From contig QNDZ01000004.1 in the NCBI GenBank assembly GCA_003646055.1, positions 1 to 25,380 on the forward strand: a stretch of DNA of 25,380 nt, written 5' to 3'. The translations under genes were made by a program, and so were the position numbers. The notes beneath the pieces are model-generated. The model was not told the DNA's origin and made no database searches. It saw only the letters and a list, made by a program, of their open reading frames with translations. This document shows positions 16,218 to 23,846 of this stretch, piece by piece (position 1 is the stretch's first letter; each line of letters starts with the position of its first letter). Source of the DNA: a bacterium. Its GTDB lineage: Bacteria; Hydrothermota; UBA3072; B12-G15.

Positions 16218-17539
16218 TTGTTTTCATTCTATCCAACTTCTATCCATTTCTCTACGATGAGCCACTTGTTGAATTCAAACAATGGATTGAACAGGATTCA
16301 CTTTCCATAAACTATGGAGTAAGGGTTAATAGCTATGCTACAAATTCAATTCAACCTTTTGTTCAGTATATATCTGACACACTCACCCATACCACTGCTG
16401 GATTTACAGGAATTCTCTCAAAAAACAACTTTTTGGTTTTCTTCACCCCAGTTGTATCCACAGGCAACGGAAGAATTTATCCAGATAAAAAATGGAAGCA
16501 AAAGGTTTCTGGTGGTTTCATCAACAGCGGTATAAACTATAAATCAAAAAAATTCTCCCTTCTCATTGGTAATACAAGGGTTGTCTTCACAACCTCTCCA
16601 TTCAACAGCCCCATACTTTCACTGGATACACCACCAATCCCCATGCTTTCATACACACTGAAATTTGGGTGGCTCTCAATCACACAGATAACTGGATACC
16701 TGGGATTTTATTCAGGCACCCTTTATGCACCTGATGTAAATCCATCTGATACTGTGGATATAAACAGGTATCTCCTCATCCACAGATTTTCTTTCAGGCC
16801 CTGTAAAAACCTGGGATTGGGCTTCACTGAAATAGGCATTGCTGGTTACAATGGTGGGTTCGACCCAACAATCCTGAACCCCATTGGTATATACTATGAA
16901 AAACAGTTCAACCTGTGGAACAACGTAAATATAATATGGAACTTTGATGCTGTATTAAAGATTAAAAAAACAATACTCTATGCAAACCTTCTTATAGACG
17001 ACTTCCAGTATGAGGATGACCCGTGGAATGAACCAGCACACATGGGTATAAATACGGGAATTGTCCATAAACTAAACAATTACACATTTGTTCTGGAATA
17101 CAACAGGTTCACCAGATGGGTGTATGGTCACTTCTATGTATGGCAGAGATATACATATGGAAATTATCCCCTTGGGATGGAACCTGCTTCTGATTTTGAA
17201 AACCTTATTCTTAAAATTGGAAGGGGCGTACTCTCCTTTGATTTTGAATACAGGAACAAAGGGGAAACCAGCCCATTCACATCATGGCCTGTTGACTACA
17301 CACAGCCTCCGGGTAGCGGGAATTCCTTCCCTGAGAACAACTTTCTTTCTGGTGTGGTAGAAAGAAATGCATCTATCAGGTTGTCACTATTAAAGAAATT
17401 CAACAATTACTTGTTATTCACCCAGGCAGGTGTTCTATACTCAAAAAATCACGGGCATATATCAGGAGAAAATAAGATTTTCCCTGTTTTTCTCATATGC
17501 CTGAAAGGGAGTTTTAAAATTCCTCTGGAGGAAAAATGA
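16208..17539 (+). CDS. Probable outer-membrane beta-barrel, Wzi/capsule-assembly-like
   Basis: A 443-residue protein with a short hydrophobic start (MGLIVFILSNFYPFLYDEP) and many alternating, aromatic-rich strands. The middle and C-terminal parts (GIYYEKQFNLWNN, LLIDDFQYEDDP, FVLEYNRFTRWVYGH, YPLGMEPASDFENL) resemble Wzi-type capsule assembly barrels, but the similarity is from memory and moderate. It likely sits in the outer membrane; a role in surface polysaccharide attachment is only a guess. The ATG overlaps the ade stop by ten bases, so translation is probably coupled; only a weak AGAGGA lies upstream. Confidence 0.6.
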   Translation: MGLIVFILSNFYPFLYDEPLVEFKQWIEQDSLSINYGVRVNSYATNSIQPFVQYISDTLTHTTAGFTGILSKNNFLVFFTPVVSTGNGRIYPDKKWKQKVSGGFINSGINYKSKKFSLLIGNTRVVFTTSPFNSPILSLDTPPIPMLSYTLKFGWLSITQITGYLGFYSGTLYAPDVNPSDTVDINRYLLIHRFSFRPCKNLGLGFTEIGIAGYNGGFDPTILNPIGIYYEKQFNLWNNVNIIWNFDAVLKIKKTILYANLLIDDFQYEDDPWNEPAHMGINTGIVHKLNNYTFVLEYNRFTRWVYGHFYVWQRYTYGNYPLGMEPASDFENLILKIGRGVLSFDFEYRNKGETSPFTSWPVDYTQPPGSGNSFPENNFLSGVVERNASIRLSLLKKFNNYLLFTQAGVLYSKNHGHISGENKIFPVFLICLKGSFKIPLEEK

Positions 17540-18633
17540 AAAAGATAAAAACCGCTTTTGTTGAAGATGTTCATGATTCACTGAAACCCGATGACCCATT
17601 CTTGAGGGAGGCAACCAGGGCATACCTGTTATACTTCACAGAAAATGAAGAACTCCTGAAGGTTAAAGGTTTTGACGAACATGGGAGAGTAACATACAAC
17701 AAGGGATTCACCATCCTTTCCACAATGACAATTGAATCAGATACAGAGGTATTCATCTATAAAAAAAATCACCTTCCAGATGAGAGGGTGGTGCATAGAC
17801 TGATACTCAGTGACGATGAGAAAGAACTCACAATGGAAACATTCCATTCTGGTAAACTGGTGGAAAAGTGGACAAGAAGATTTAATGAGGATGGATATGT
17901 TGTATCAGACATCCACAGTTTTGTTCCGTATGATGCAGAACTTGAGATGATATATGAACTTGACGACAGGGGGCATATTATAAAAAGCACACTCTATGAC
18001 CTTGACAGGGAAGAGGAAAGGGTGACTGAATTCAAATATGAGGGTGATTTATTGAAGGAGACACTCGTCTCCCTCAGAGGCATCTCTGGTCTTTATCCAT
18101 CCATCAAGAAAGAATATCTACATTCAAAGGATGGGCGTTTAATGGAGGAAAAGGAGTTTTTCTATCCAGACCTGCTTCTCAAATCAATAGTTTATTATTA
18201 TGAAGGTGAGAACCTGACAAGGAAGGAGGAGATAAGCCACATAGGTGTTCCAGGTGGAAGTGTGGTTATATTCCATTACAATAAAGAAGGGGACGTTATA
18301 AAAGAGGAAGGGTTTGAGAATGACATTCTCTCATATGTTAAGGAACTGGAGTACGATGATAAGAGAAGATTAACCCTGCAAATTATAAAGGATGCTGATG
18401 GAAATAAACTGGCTGAAATAAAATACCAGTACAGTGATGAGGAATGCAGGATGCCAGACAGATTAAAGGATTTTTTCAAAGACCGATTTTATTTAGACCT
18501 ATCAAAGGGAACACTTGCCTCTGAAACAGGGTTTTCAAAGAGCAACCACGATGTTTTCACATACACCCTTTTGTACGAGTACAGGGATGGATTCCTTTCA
18601 ATCATAAGGAAAAAGGAGGGAGAGAATGATTGA
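17536..18633 (+). CDS. Hypothetical YD/RHS-repeat-like cytoplasmic protein
   Basis: A 365-residue protein with no signal peptide and no recognised enzyme motif. Much of it is built from repeated beta-hairpin units of the form hydrophobic strand, D-x-x-G-turn, charged strand: examples are KGFDEHGRVTYN, YELDDRGHIIKSTLYD, HYNKEGDVIKEE and EYDDKRRLTLQIIKDADGN. This resembles YD/RHS or MORN-type repeats but without the long array, transmembrane parts or toxin tip of RHS proteins. It starts with an ATGA overlap of the upstream barrel gene and has a good GGAGG site, so it is actively translated within the operon. Function unknown; it may be a scaffold or binding protein. Confidence 0.75.
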   Translation: MKKIKTAFVEDVHDSLKPDDPFLREATRAYLLYFTENEELLKVKGFDEHGRVTYNKGFTILSTMTIESDTEVFIYKKNHLPDERVVHRLILSDDEKELTMETFHSGKLVEKWTRRFNEDGYVVSDIHSFVPYDAELEMIYELDDRGHIIKSTLYDLDREEERVTEFKYEGDLLKETLVSLRGISGLYPSIKKEYLHSKDGRLMEEKEFFYPDLLLKSIVYYYEGENLTRKEEISHIGVPGGSVVIFHYNKEGDVIKEEGFENDILSYVKELEYDDKRRLTLQIIKDADGNKLAEIKYQYSDEECRMPDRLKDFFKDRFYLDLSKGTLASETGFSKSNHDVFTYTLLYEYRDGFLSIIRKKEGEND

Positions 18634-19084
18634 TGTTTTGAAGAAGATTCCTCTCTTTGAGAATCTTACAGATGATGAACTCACCCTTTTATCATCATTC
18701 ATTGAGGAAAAGACCTTTGAACCAGAGGAGCGGATATTCTCCGAAGGAGACCCTGGTGATGGAATCTACATTATCCAGAAGGGGAAGGTAAGAATTAGCA
18801 TTCTCCTTCCAGGTATAGGGGAGGAACTCCTTGCTCTACTCCGCAATGGAAGCCACTTTGGTGAGATGGCTGTGATAGAGGACAAACCCAGGTCTGCTTC
18901 TGCCATAGCAGACGAAAAAACAAGATGTCTCTTTATCCCAAAGAAGAAGTTTCTTCAGTTCCTCAATCAGAATGTTGAGATTGAGAACAAAATTTTGAGG
19001 GGGCTTTTACAGGAGTTGTCGTCAAGGCTCAGAAAAACAGACAACAAGTTGAAGGAGATACTCCTACTTATAAAATCCTTTTGA
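18626..19084 (+). CDS. Stand-alone cyclic-nucleotide-binding domain protein
   Basis: A 152-residue cNMP-binding (CRP-type) beta-roll without a DNA-binding helix-turn-helix. Typical parts are PLFENLTDDELTLLSSF, FSEGDPGDGIYIIQKGKVRI, and the phosphate-binding cassette FGEMAVIEDKPRSASA, which keeps the Glu and the Arg-Ser pair that contact the cyclic nucleotide in CRP. The C-terminal helix (NKILRGLLQELSSRLRK) is amphipathic and could mediate dimerisation or partner binding. The ATG overlaps the previous stop by eight bases and has a GGAGGGAGA site. It probably acts as a ligand-binding regulator of a partner protein; the partner is unknown. Its 3' end overlaps the convergent gene by 21 bases. Confidence 0.9.
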   Translation: MIDVLKKIPLFENLTDDELTLLSSFIEEKTFEPEERIFSEGDPGDGIYIIQKGKVRISILLPGIGEELLALLRNGSHFGEMAVIEDKPRSASAIADEKTRCLFIPKKKFLQFLNQNVEIENKILRGLLQELSSRLRKTDNKLKEILLLIKSF

Positions 19085-19933
19085 TAGTGTGAACCTCACT
19101 GTTAAGGGTAATTCTTCATGTAGAGAAAGAGAAAAACTGGTTCTGATCTGACTGATTTTCAGACCAATACCAGAGGAAAGTGCACCATCATTCAGACCTA
19201 TTGAGGCAAAACCCCAGCCAAGAAAATCCCATCCAATACCAAGATGGGGGGAAACTCCCATCTCATCAATAATGGACTCAACAGAAATTCTGAATCTTCC
19301 AGCCCTGGTATCAAAGAAGTAAGTGCCACCAAAATCAAACCGCGGGGGTATCTTCTCTATAAGATTCTCCCAGAAGATGGAGGTATATGATGCATCCCTT
19401 ATGGTCAAACCAAATTCTATATTTTTTAATTTATAGAATAAACCAAAGTCAAAGCCAGCCCCAACACCCCTGTATTCTCCCAGAACCTGATAAAGGAATT
19501 TAACATTAAATCCAGTATACAGTCTCCCTGCTTTTCTTGAAAAACCAATAATAAGTAAAGATTGGTGTGAGGTAAAATAGACAATCTTCGTAGAATCTAA
19601 ATCCTCACCAGGGTCCAGGACACCATTGCCATTCTCATCTATCAGTGCATTCCTTGTATCCTCTATGTCGGGAACCTGATTATAAAGTAAGGCAAAACCC
19701 AGGGACCTGCTTCCCCTTTTCATCCCGCCATTTATTGCAATGCTTCTGGAAAGTCCGAGGAAGTTGAGGGCACCATGAATGGTTATTGAAGTGGGGTTAA
19801 GGGAAGAAGATACAGGATTATCAAAAACAGAAAGGGGATGGGAAGTTCTTATACCCCCCATCCCAAGATTCTCTGCATCCATAAAAAGATTCTGATAATC
19901 ACCAGAGAGAACAGAAAGAAGGAGAAAAATCAT
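19064..19933 (-). CDS. PorV/PorQ-like outer-membrane beta-barrel
   Basis: A 289-residue barrel with a very short signal peptide (MIFLLLSVLSG) and the pattern of PorV/UPF0164 proteins: an N-terminal AENLGMGG segment followed by SVFDNPVSSSLNP, then repeated beta strands (VYFTSHQSLLIIGFSRK, FNVKFLYQVLGEYRGVGAG, FDFGLFYKLKN, IEFGLTIRDASYTSIFW) to a strand ending VRFTLSKGFYK. PorV-type proteins help T9SS cargo cross and attach at the outer membrane, which would fit the T9SS-sorted protein in this window. An acidic loop DENGNGVLDPGEDLD looks like a calcium-binding loop. The ATG overlaps the EF-G-like stop (ATGA) and a TAA lies immediately upstream in frame, so the N-terminus is certain. Confidence 0.65.
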   Translation of the reverse strand: MIFLLLSVLSGDYQNLFMDAENLGMGGIRTSHPLSVFDNPVSSSLNPTSITIHGALNFLGLSRSIAINGGMKRGSRSLGFALLYNQVPDIEDTRNALIDENGNGVLDPGEDLDSTKIVYFTSHQSLLIIGFSRKAGRLYTGFNVKFLYQVLGEYRGVGAGFDFGLFYKLKNIEFGLTIRDASYTSIFWENLIEKIPPRFDFGGTYFFDTRAGRFRISVESIIDEMGVSPHLGIGWDFLGWGFASIGLNDGALSSGIGLKISQIRTSFSLSLHEELPLTVRFTLSKGFYK

Positions 19934-21951
19934 TTATTCTCTTCCATCTCTTTCTTCCTCTCGGCAATTATCTTCTCCGCTATATCATGCGGAACCTCTT
20001 CATAAAATGCAAACTTCTGGGTAAATGTACCCTTACCCTGGGTTATGGATCTCAGCGTGTTTGAATATTTATACATCTCAGCCTCAGGGACATAAGCCCT
20101 GACCCTCTGATACTTACCCACCCTGTCCATCCCTAAAATCTTTCCTCTCCTTGAATTAAGGTCACCAATAACATCACCCATGTACTCCTCAGGGACAAAA
20201 ACCTCAACCTCAAGTATGGGTTCAAGGAGAACAGGCTTTGCCTTTTCCATTGCATTCTTGAATGCCATTGATGCAGCAATCTTAAAGGCAATATCAGAGG
20301 AATCAACAGGATGGAATGAACCGTAATAAACTGTTGCCTTCAGGTCAATCACAGGGTATCCAGCAAGGAATCCCTGCTCCATTGCCTCCTTAACACCCTT
20401 TTCAACAGAGGGGATATACTTTGATGGTATCACGCCACCAACAATCTCATCCACAAACTCAAATCCCTTTCCCCTCTCAAGGGGTTCAATCCTCAGATAC
20501 ACATCACCATACTGCCCTCTTCCACCCGTCTGCTTTTTGTACTTACCCTGTGCCTCTGCCTTTGCCTTTATTGTCTCCCTGTAATGTATCCTTGGTTTCT
20601 CTGTATCCACTTCAACACCGAACTTCCTCTTCAATCTGTTTATTATCACATCAAGGTGTTGTTCACCAAGACCTGAGATTAAAGTCTGTTTTGTTTCAAC
20701 ATCAAAGGTATGGTGGAACGTTGGGTCCTCATCGTGCAGTCTTGCTAATCCGTTTGAGACCTTATCCTCATCACCCTTTGACTTGGGAACAATAGCAACA
20801 GAGATGAGGGGTTCAGGGAATTTAACAAGGTCTTCCAGTTTAACAGGGTCAGAAGGAGATGCAAGGGTATGGGTTGTCTTGGTCTCTTTAAGTTTGACAA
20901 GTGCACCTATTGACCCTGGTTCAAGTTCCTTTGTATCAGTCCTGTCTTTTCCCTTGAGTAAAAACACCTGATTTATTTTTTCCTCTTTACCTGTGGTTGT
21001 GTTCAAGAGGGTCTCTCCTGACTTCAATGTTCCCCTGAACACCCTTACAAGGTTCATAACACCCACATGAGGCTCAAACACAGTCTTGAACACATATGCA
21101 ACAACAGGTCCATCAACTGATTTCAGGTCATCAGGGAGTTTAACCTCTGATGGAGAGGGGAACAGTGTCTCAAAGTAGTAAAGCATTGGGTCAATACCTA
21201 TGAGTGATAGTGAATCACCTGCAAAAACAGGGAAGACATTACCCTCCTTGAATCCTTTACTCAAGGCGTTCTGTACCTCTTCCCCTGTTATCTCCTCCTC
21301 ATTTATAAACTTCTCCATCAGCGTCTCGTCTGATTCTGCAATGGCCTCAACAAGTTTTTCCCTGAACTCCTGAACCTTTTGCTTCATATCATCAGGAACA
21401 TCTGTTTCACCATCTGGTGTGAAAGCCTTCATCTGGAGTATGTCAATAACCCCTTTAACATTGGGGCCTTTCCCAAATGGAATGGTAATGGGAAGAAGAC
21501 CATCCCCTATATCTGACTTCAACTCATTGTAAACTTTTTCAAAATCAACATTTTCCTTGTTTATCTTTGAAATAAAGAATGCCCTTGGAAGTGACCTCTC
21601 CCCTGCATATTCCACAACCTTTTCTGTAACAAACTCCATACCAGAGGAGGCATCAACCACAACCACAATACTGTCGGCAACAGAAAGCCCAGAATACATA
21701 TCCCCAGCAAAATCAAGGTATCCAGGTGTATCAATGAGATTTATCCTCACCTCTCCCCTGTCAAATGTGGCAACCTTAACATTTATTGATGCCCTCTTGT
21801 TAACCTCGTCTTCATCAAAATCAAGGAATGAAGTACCATCATCCACCTTACCGAGCCTGTTTGTCACACCAGCCCTGAATAAGAGTGCATCGCCAAGGGA
21901 TGTTTTACCTGAACTCCCATGACCAGCAAGGGCTATATTCCTTATTTTCAT
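19930..21951 (-). CDS. EF-G-like translational GTPase (FusA2 type)
   Basis: A 673-residue protein with the five-domain EF-G layout, belonging to the EF-G-like bacterial subgroup rather than the main EF-G. G1 is GHGSSGKT (10-17), G3 is DTPGY (74-78) with Tyr where canonical EF-G has His, a change typical of this subgroup. The G4 position reads SKIN (128-131) instead of NKxD. Domain IV is intact, with GSFHPVDSSD and NSRRGKILGMD. Main EF-G normally sits with the rps genes; this copy stands next to an envelope gene, so it is probably an accessory factor whose role (ribosome rescue, recycling, or a starvation variant) is unknown. It has a strong promoter and GGAGGAAAG site. Confidence 0.88.
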   Translation of the reverse strand: MKIRNIALAGHGSSGKTSLGDALLFRAGVTNRLGKVDDGTSFLDFDEDEVNKRASINVKVATFDRGEVRINLIDTPGYLDFAGDMYSGLSVADSIVVVVDASSGMEFVTEKVVEYAGERSLPRAFFISKINKENVDFEKVYNELKSDIGDGLLPITIPFGKGPNVKGVIDILQMKAFTPDGETDVPDDMKQKVQEFREKLVEAIAESDETLMEKFINEEEITGEEVQNALSKGFKEGNVFPVFAGDSLSLIGIDPMLYYFETLFPSPSEVKLPDDLKSVDGPVVAYVFKTVFEPHVGVMNLVRVFRGTLKSGETLLNTTTGKEEKINQVFLLKGKDRTDTKELEPGSIGALVKLKETKTTHTLASPSDPVKLEDLVKFPEPLISVAIVPKSKGDEDKVSNGLARLHDEDPTFHHTFDVETKQTLISGLGEQHLDVIINRLKRKFGVEVDTEKPRIHYRETIKAKAEAQGKYKKQTGGRGQYGDVYLRIEPLERGKGFEFVDEIVGGVIPSKYIPSVEKGVKEAMEQGFLAGYPVIDLKATVYYGSFHPVDSSDIAFKIAASMAFKNAMEKAKPVLLEPILEVEVFVPEEYMGDVIGDLNSRRGKILGMDRVGKYQRVRAYVPEAEMYKYSNTLRSITQGKGTFTQKFAFYEEVPHDIAEKIIAERKKEMEENK

Positions 21952-21972
21952 CTTTCCTCCTTTTTTATGGGA

Positions 21973-22000
21973 ATTATAATTTTAACTTCTTCTTTGTCAA
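21973..22000 (-). promoter_or_regulatory. Promoter of EF-G-like/PorV-like unit
   Basis: Minus strand perfect -35 TTGACA at 22000-21995, 16-base spacer, perfect -10 TATAAT at 21978-21973. A leader of about 15-20 bases with AAGGAGGAAAG follows, so this gene uses a normal Shine-Dalgarno. Confidence 0.85.
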
Positions 22001-22090
22001 TAACCAGTCCAAAATCCACTCATATTCAAAAGGGCATGTTCATATAATGGAACCACATTGAAATTTTTTAAAAAAATTTTTTACTAACAG

Positions 22091-22110
22091 AAATATTTTT
22101 AAAAAATCTT
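22091..22110 (+). promoter_or_regulatory. UP-element-like A/T tract
   Basis: A T tract then an A tract (AAATATTTTTAAAAAATC) ends 15 bases upstream of the -35 at 22121. A longer A/T palindrome lies just before it (about 22060-22083). The same T-tract/A-tract layout precedes the tRNA-Ala promoter. It probably aids RNA polymerase binding through the alpha subunit. Confidence 0.4.
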
Positions 22111-22120
22111 AACAAACCTG

Positions 22121-22149
22121 TTGACAATTTCAGAATATTTCTGTATAAA
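22121..22149 (+). promoter_or_regulatory. Promoter of pilB/gspE tandem genes
   Basis: Perfect -35 TTGACA at 22121-22126, 17-base spacer, -10 TATAAA at 22144-22149, then six bases to the ATG at 22156. No Shine-Dalgarno precedes the ATG. This is the clearest example in the window of a promoter placed for a leaderless message. Confidence 0.8.
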
Positions 22150-22155
22150 TAAGAT

Positions 22156-23844
22156 ATGAGGATAGGCAGAATGCTCCTGAAGGATGGAGTGATAAATGAG
22201 ACCCAGCTTCAAACTGCCCTGAAACGCCAGAGAGAACTTGGTGGAAGAATTGGGACACATTTTATTGAACTGGGGTATGTTAATGAGAAAACGCTGGTGA
22301 ATTATCTGTCAAAACAGTATGAAGTTCCCGGTGTTGCCCTCTCAGAATTCCCACTTGATAAAGAAGTGCTGAACATGATACCCCCTGAATTTGCACAGAA
22401 ATTCAATGTAATTCCCCTAAAAAGGGAAGGAAAGTATCTAACTGTTGCTATGATAAACCCCAAGGATGTATTTGCCATTGATGCAATCAGATTCAGAACA
22501 GGCCTTGATATTAAACCGGTTGTGGCATGTGAAAAGTCAATAAAAAAGATACTTGAGGAACATTACAAGACAAAGGCACTTGAGGACGAGGTGATGGAGG
22601 AAATGGGGCTTGAAGATGTCATTGAGGTTGTGGAGGAAGAGGAAGAGGAAAGGTTCAGCGACCTTGTTGCTCAGGTGGACTCTGGACCTGTTGTGAAATA
22701 TGTTAACTATCTATTGAGGAATGCAGTCAAGGAAAGAGCAAGTGACGTTCATATTGAGCCCTATGAAAAGGAAGTGAGGGTTAGATTCAGAATAGATGGG
22801 TTACTCCATGAGCATAAACCTCCACCATTGAAACTATTCAGGGCGGTTGTATCAAGGTTAAAAGTGATGGCAAAGTTGAAGATTCAGGAAAAGAGGCTTC
22901 CACAGGATGGAAGGTTTGAGGCAAGAATAGATGGAAGAAGGGTGGACTTCCGTATCTCCACCGTTCCAACCCTGTATGGTGAGAAGGTTGCATTGAGAAT
23001 CCTTGACAGGTCACAGGCCTCTTTTGATTTGAGAGACCTGGGATTTGAGGAGGAATCCCTGAACCACTTCTTAAAGGCATTGAAAAACCCATTTGGTATA
23101 ATACTCGTAACAGGCCCAACAGGTAGTGGTAAAACCACAACACTTTATGCAGCACTGAACGAGATAAATGACCCTGGAATAAATATCACGACTGCTGAAG
23201 ACCCTGTTGAGTACAGTTTGATGGGGATAAATCAACTTCAGGTGAATGAATCCATAGGCCTGACCTTCGCCTCAGCCCTGAGGGCTTATCTCAGGCAGGA
23301 CCCTGATGTCATAATGGTTGGAGAGATAAGGGATAAAACAACCACTGAGATTGCAATAAGGGCAGCACTCACTGGCCATCTTGTTTTATCCACGGTTCAC
23401 ACAAACTCTGCTGCTGCCACAATAACAAGGTTGATTAACATGGGCGTTGAACCATTCCTTATTGCATCAACCATCATAGTTGTTGTATCCCAGAGGCTTG
23501 TCAGGAAGATATGCACATCCTGTAAAACACCCCTGAAGATATCAGACGATGATCTGGTTAAGTATGGATTTGACCCTCAAGTTTTCAAAGGGAAAGAGAT
23601 ATTCCATGGAATTGGATGTGATAAATGTAAGAATACAGGTTATTCTGGAAGAATTGGACTTTTTGAAGTCCTGCCTATTACAAAGAGAATAAGGAATATG
23701 ATTCTTGACAGGGCTACTGATGACGAGATTGAGGCTGCTGCTGTGGAAGAGGGAATGATAACATTGAGGGAGGCAGGTATAAGAAAAATATTGCGTGGAG
23801 AAACAGACATTTTTGAAGTGGCAAAGGAAACCACACTGAGGTAA
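22156..23844 (+). CDS. Type IV pilus/type II secretion assembly ATPase (PilB/GspE family), first copy
   Basis: A 562-residue hexameric ATPase that powers pilin or pseudopilin polymerisation from the cytoplasmic side of the inner membrane. An N-terminal MshEN/T2SSE_N domain (1-140: RIGRMLLKDGVINETQLQTA, LGYVNEKTLVNYLSKQY) is joined by an acidic linker (about 143-168) to the core. Core motifs are DVHIEP, Walker A GPTGSGKTTT (320-329), the Asp box ITTAEDPVEY, Walker B DPDVIMVGEIRD (382-393) and the His box STVHTN. Four zinc cysteines lie at 453, 456, 488 and 491. Sequence alone does not separate pilus from secretion roles. First gene of the unit; no Shine-Dalgarno. Confidence 0.95.
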   Translation: MRIGRMLLKDGVINETQLQTALKRQRELGGRIGTHFIELGYVNEKTLVNYLSKQYEVPGVALSEFPLDKEVLNMIPPEFAQKFNVIPLKREGKYLTVAMINPKDVFAIDAIRFRTGLDIKPVVACEKSIKKILEEHYKTKALEDEVMEEMGLEDVIEVVEEEEEERFSDLVAQVDSGPVVKYVNYLLRNAVKERASDVHIEPYEKEVRVRFRIDGLLHEHKPPPLKLFRAVVSRLKVMAKLKIQEKRLPQDGRFEARIDGRRVDFRISTVPTLYGEKVALRILDRSQASFDLRDLGFEEESLNHFLKALKNPFGIILVTGPTGSGKTTTLYAALNEINDPGINITTAEDPVEYSLMGINQLQVNESIGLTFASALRAYLRQDPDVIMVGEIRDKTTTEIAIRAALTGHLVLSTVHTNSAAATITRLINMGVEPFLIASTIIVVVSQRLVRKICTSCKTPLKISDDDLVKYGFDPQVFKGKEIFHGIGCDKCKNTGYSGRIGLFEVLPITKRIRNMILDRATDDEIEAAAVEEGMITLREAGIRKILRGETDIFEVAKETTLR

Positions 23845-23846
23845 TC

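Noticed and set aside
22060..22085. A/T palindrome as a terminator
   Set aside because: It lies in a divergent region upstream of both genes; an all-A/T stem is weak and the block fits an UP-element or general AT-rich promoter flank better.
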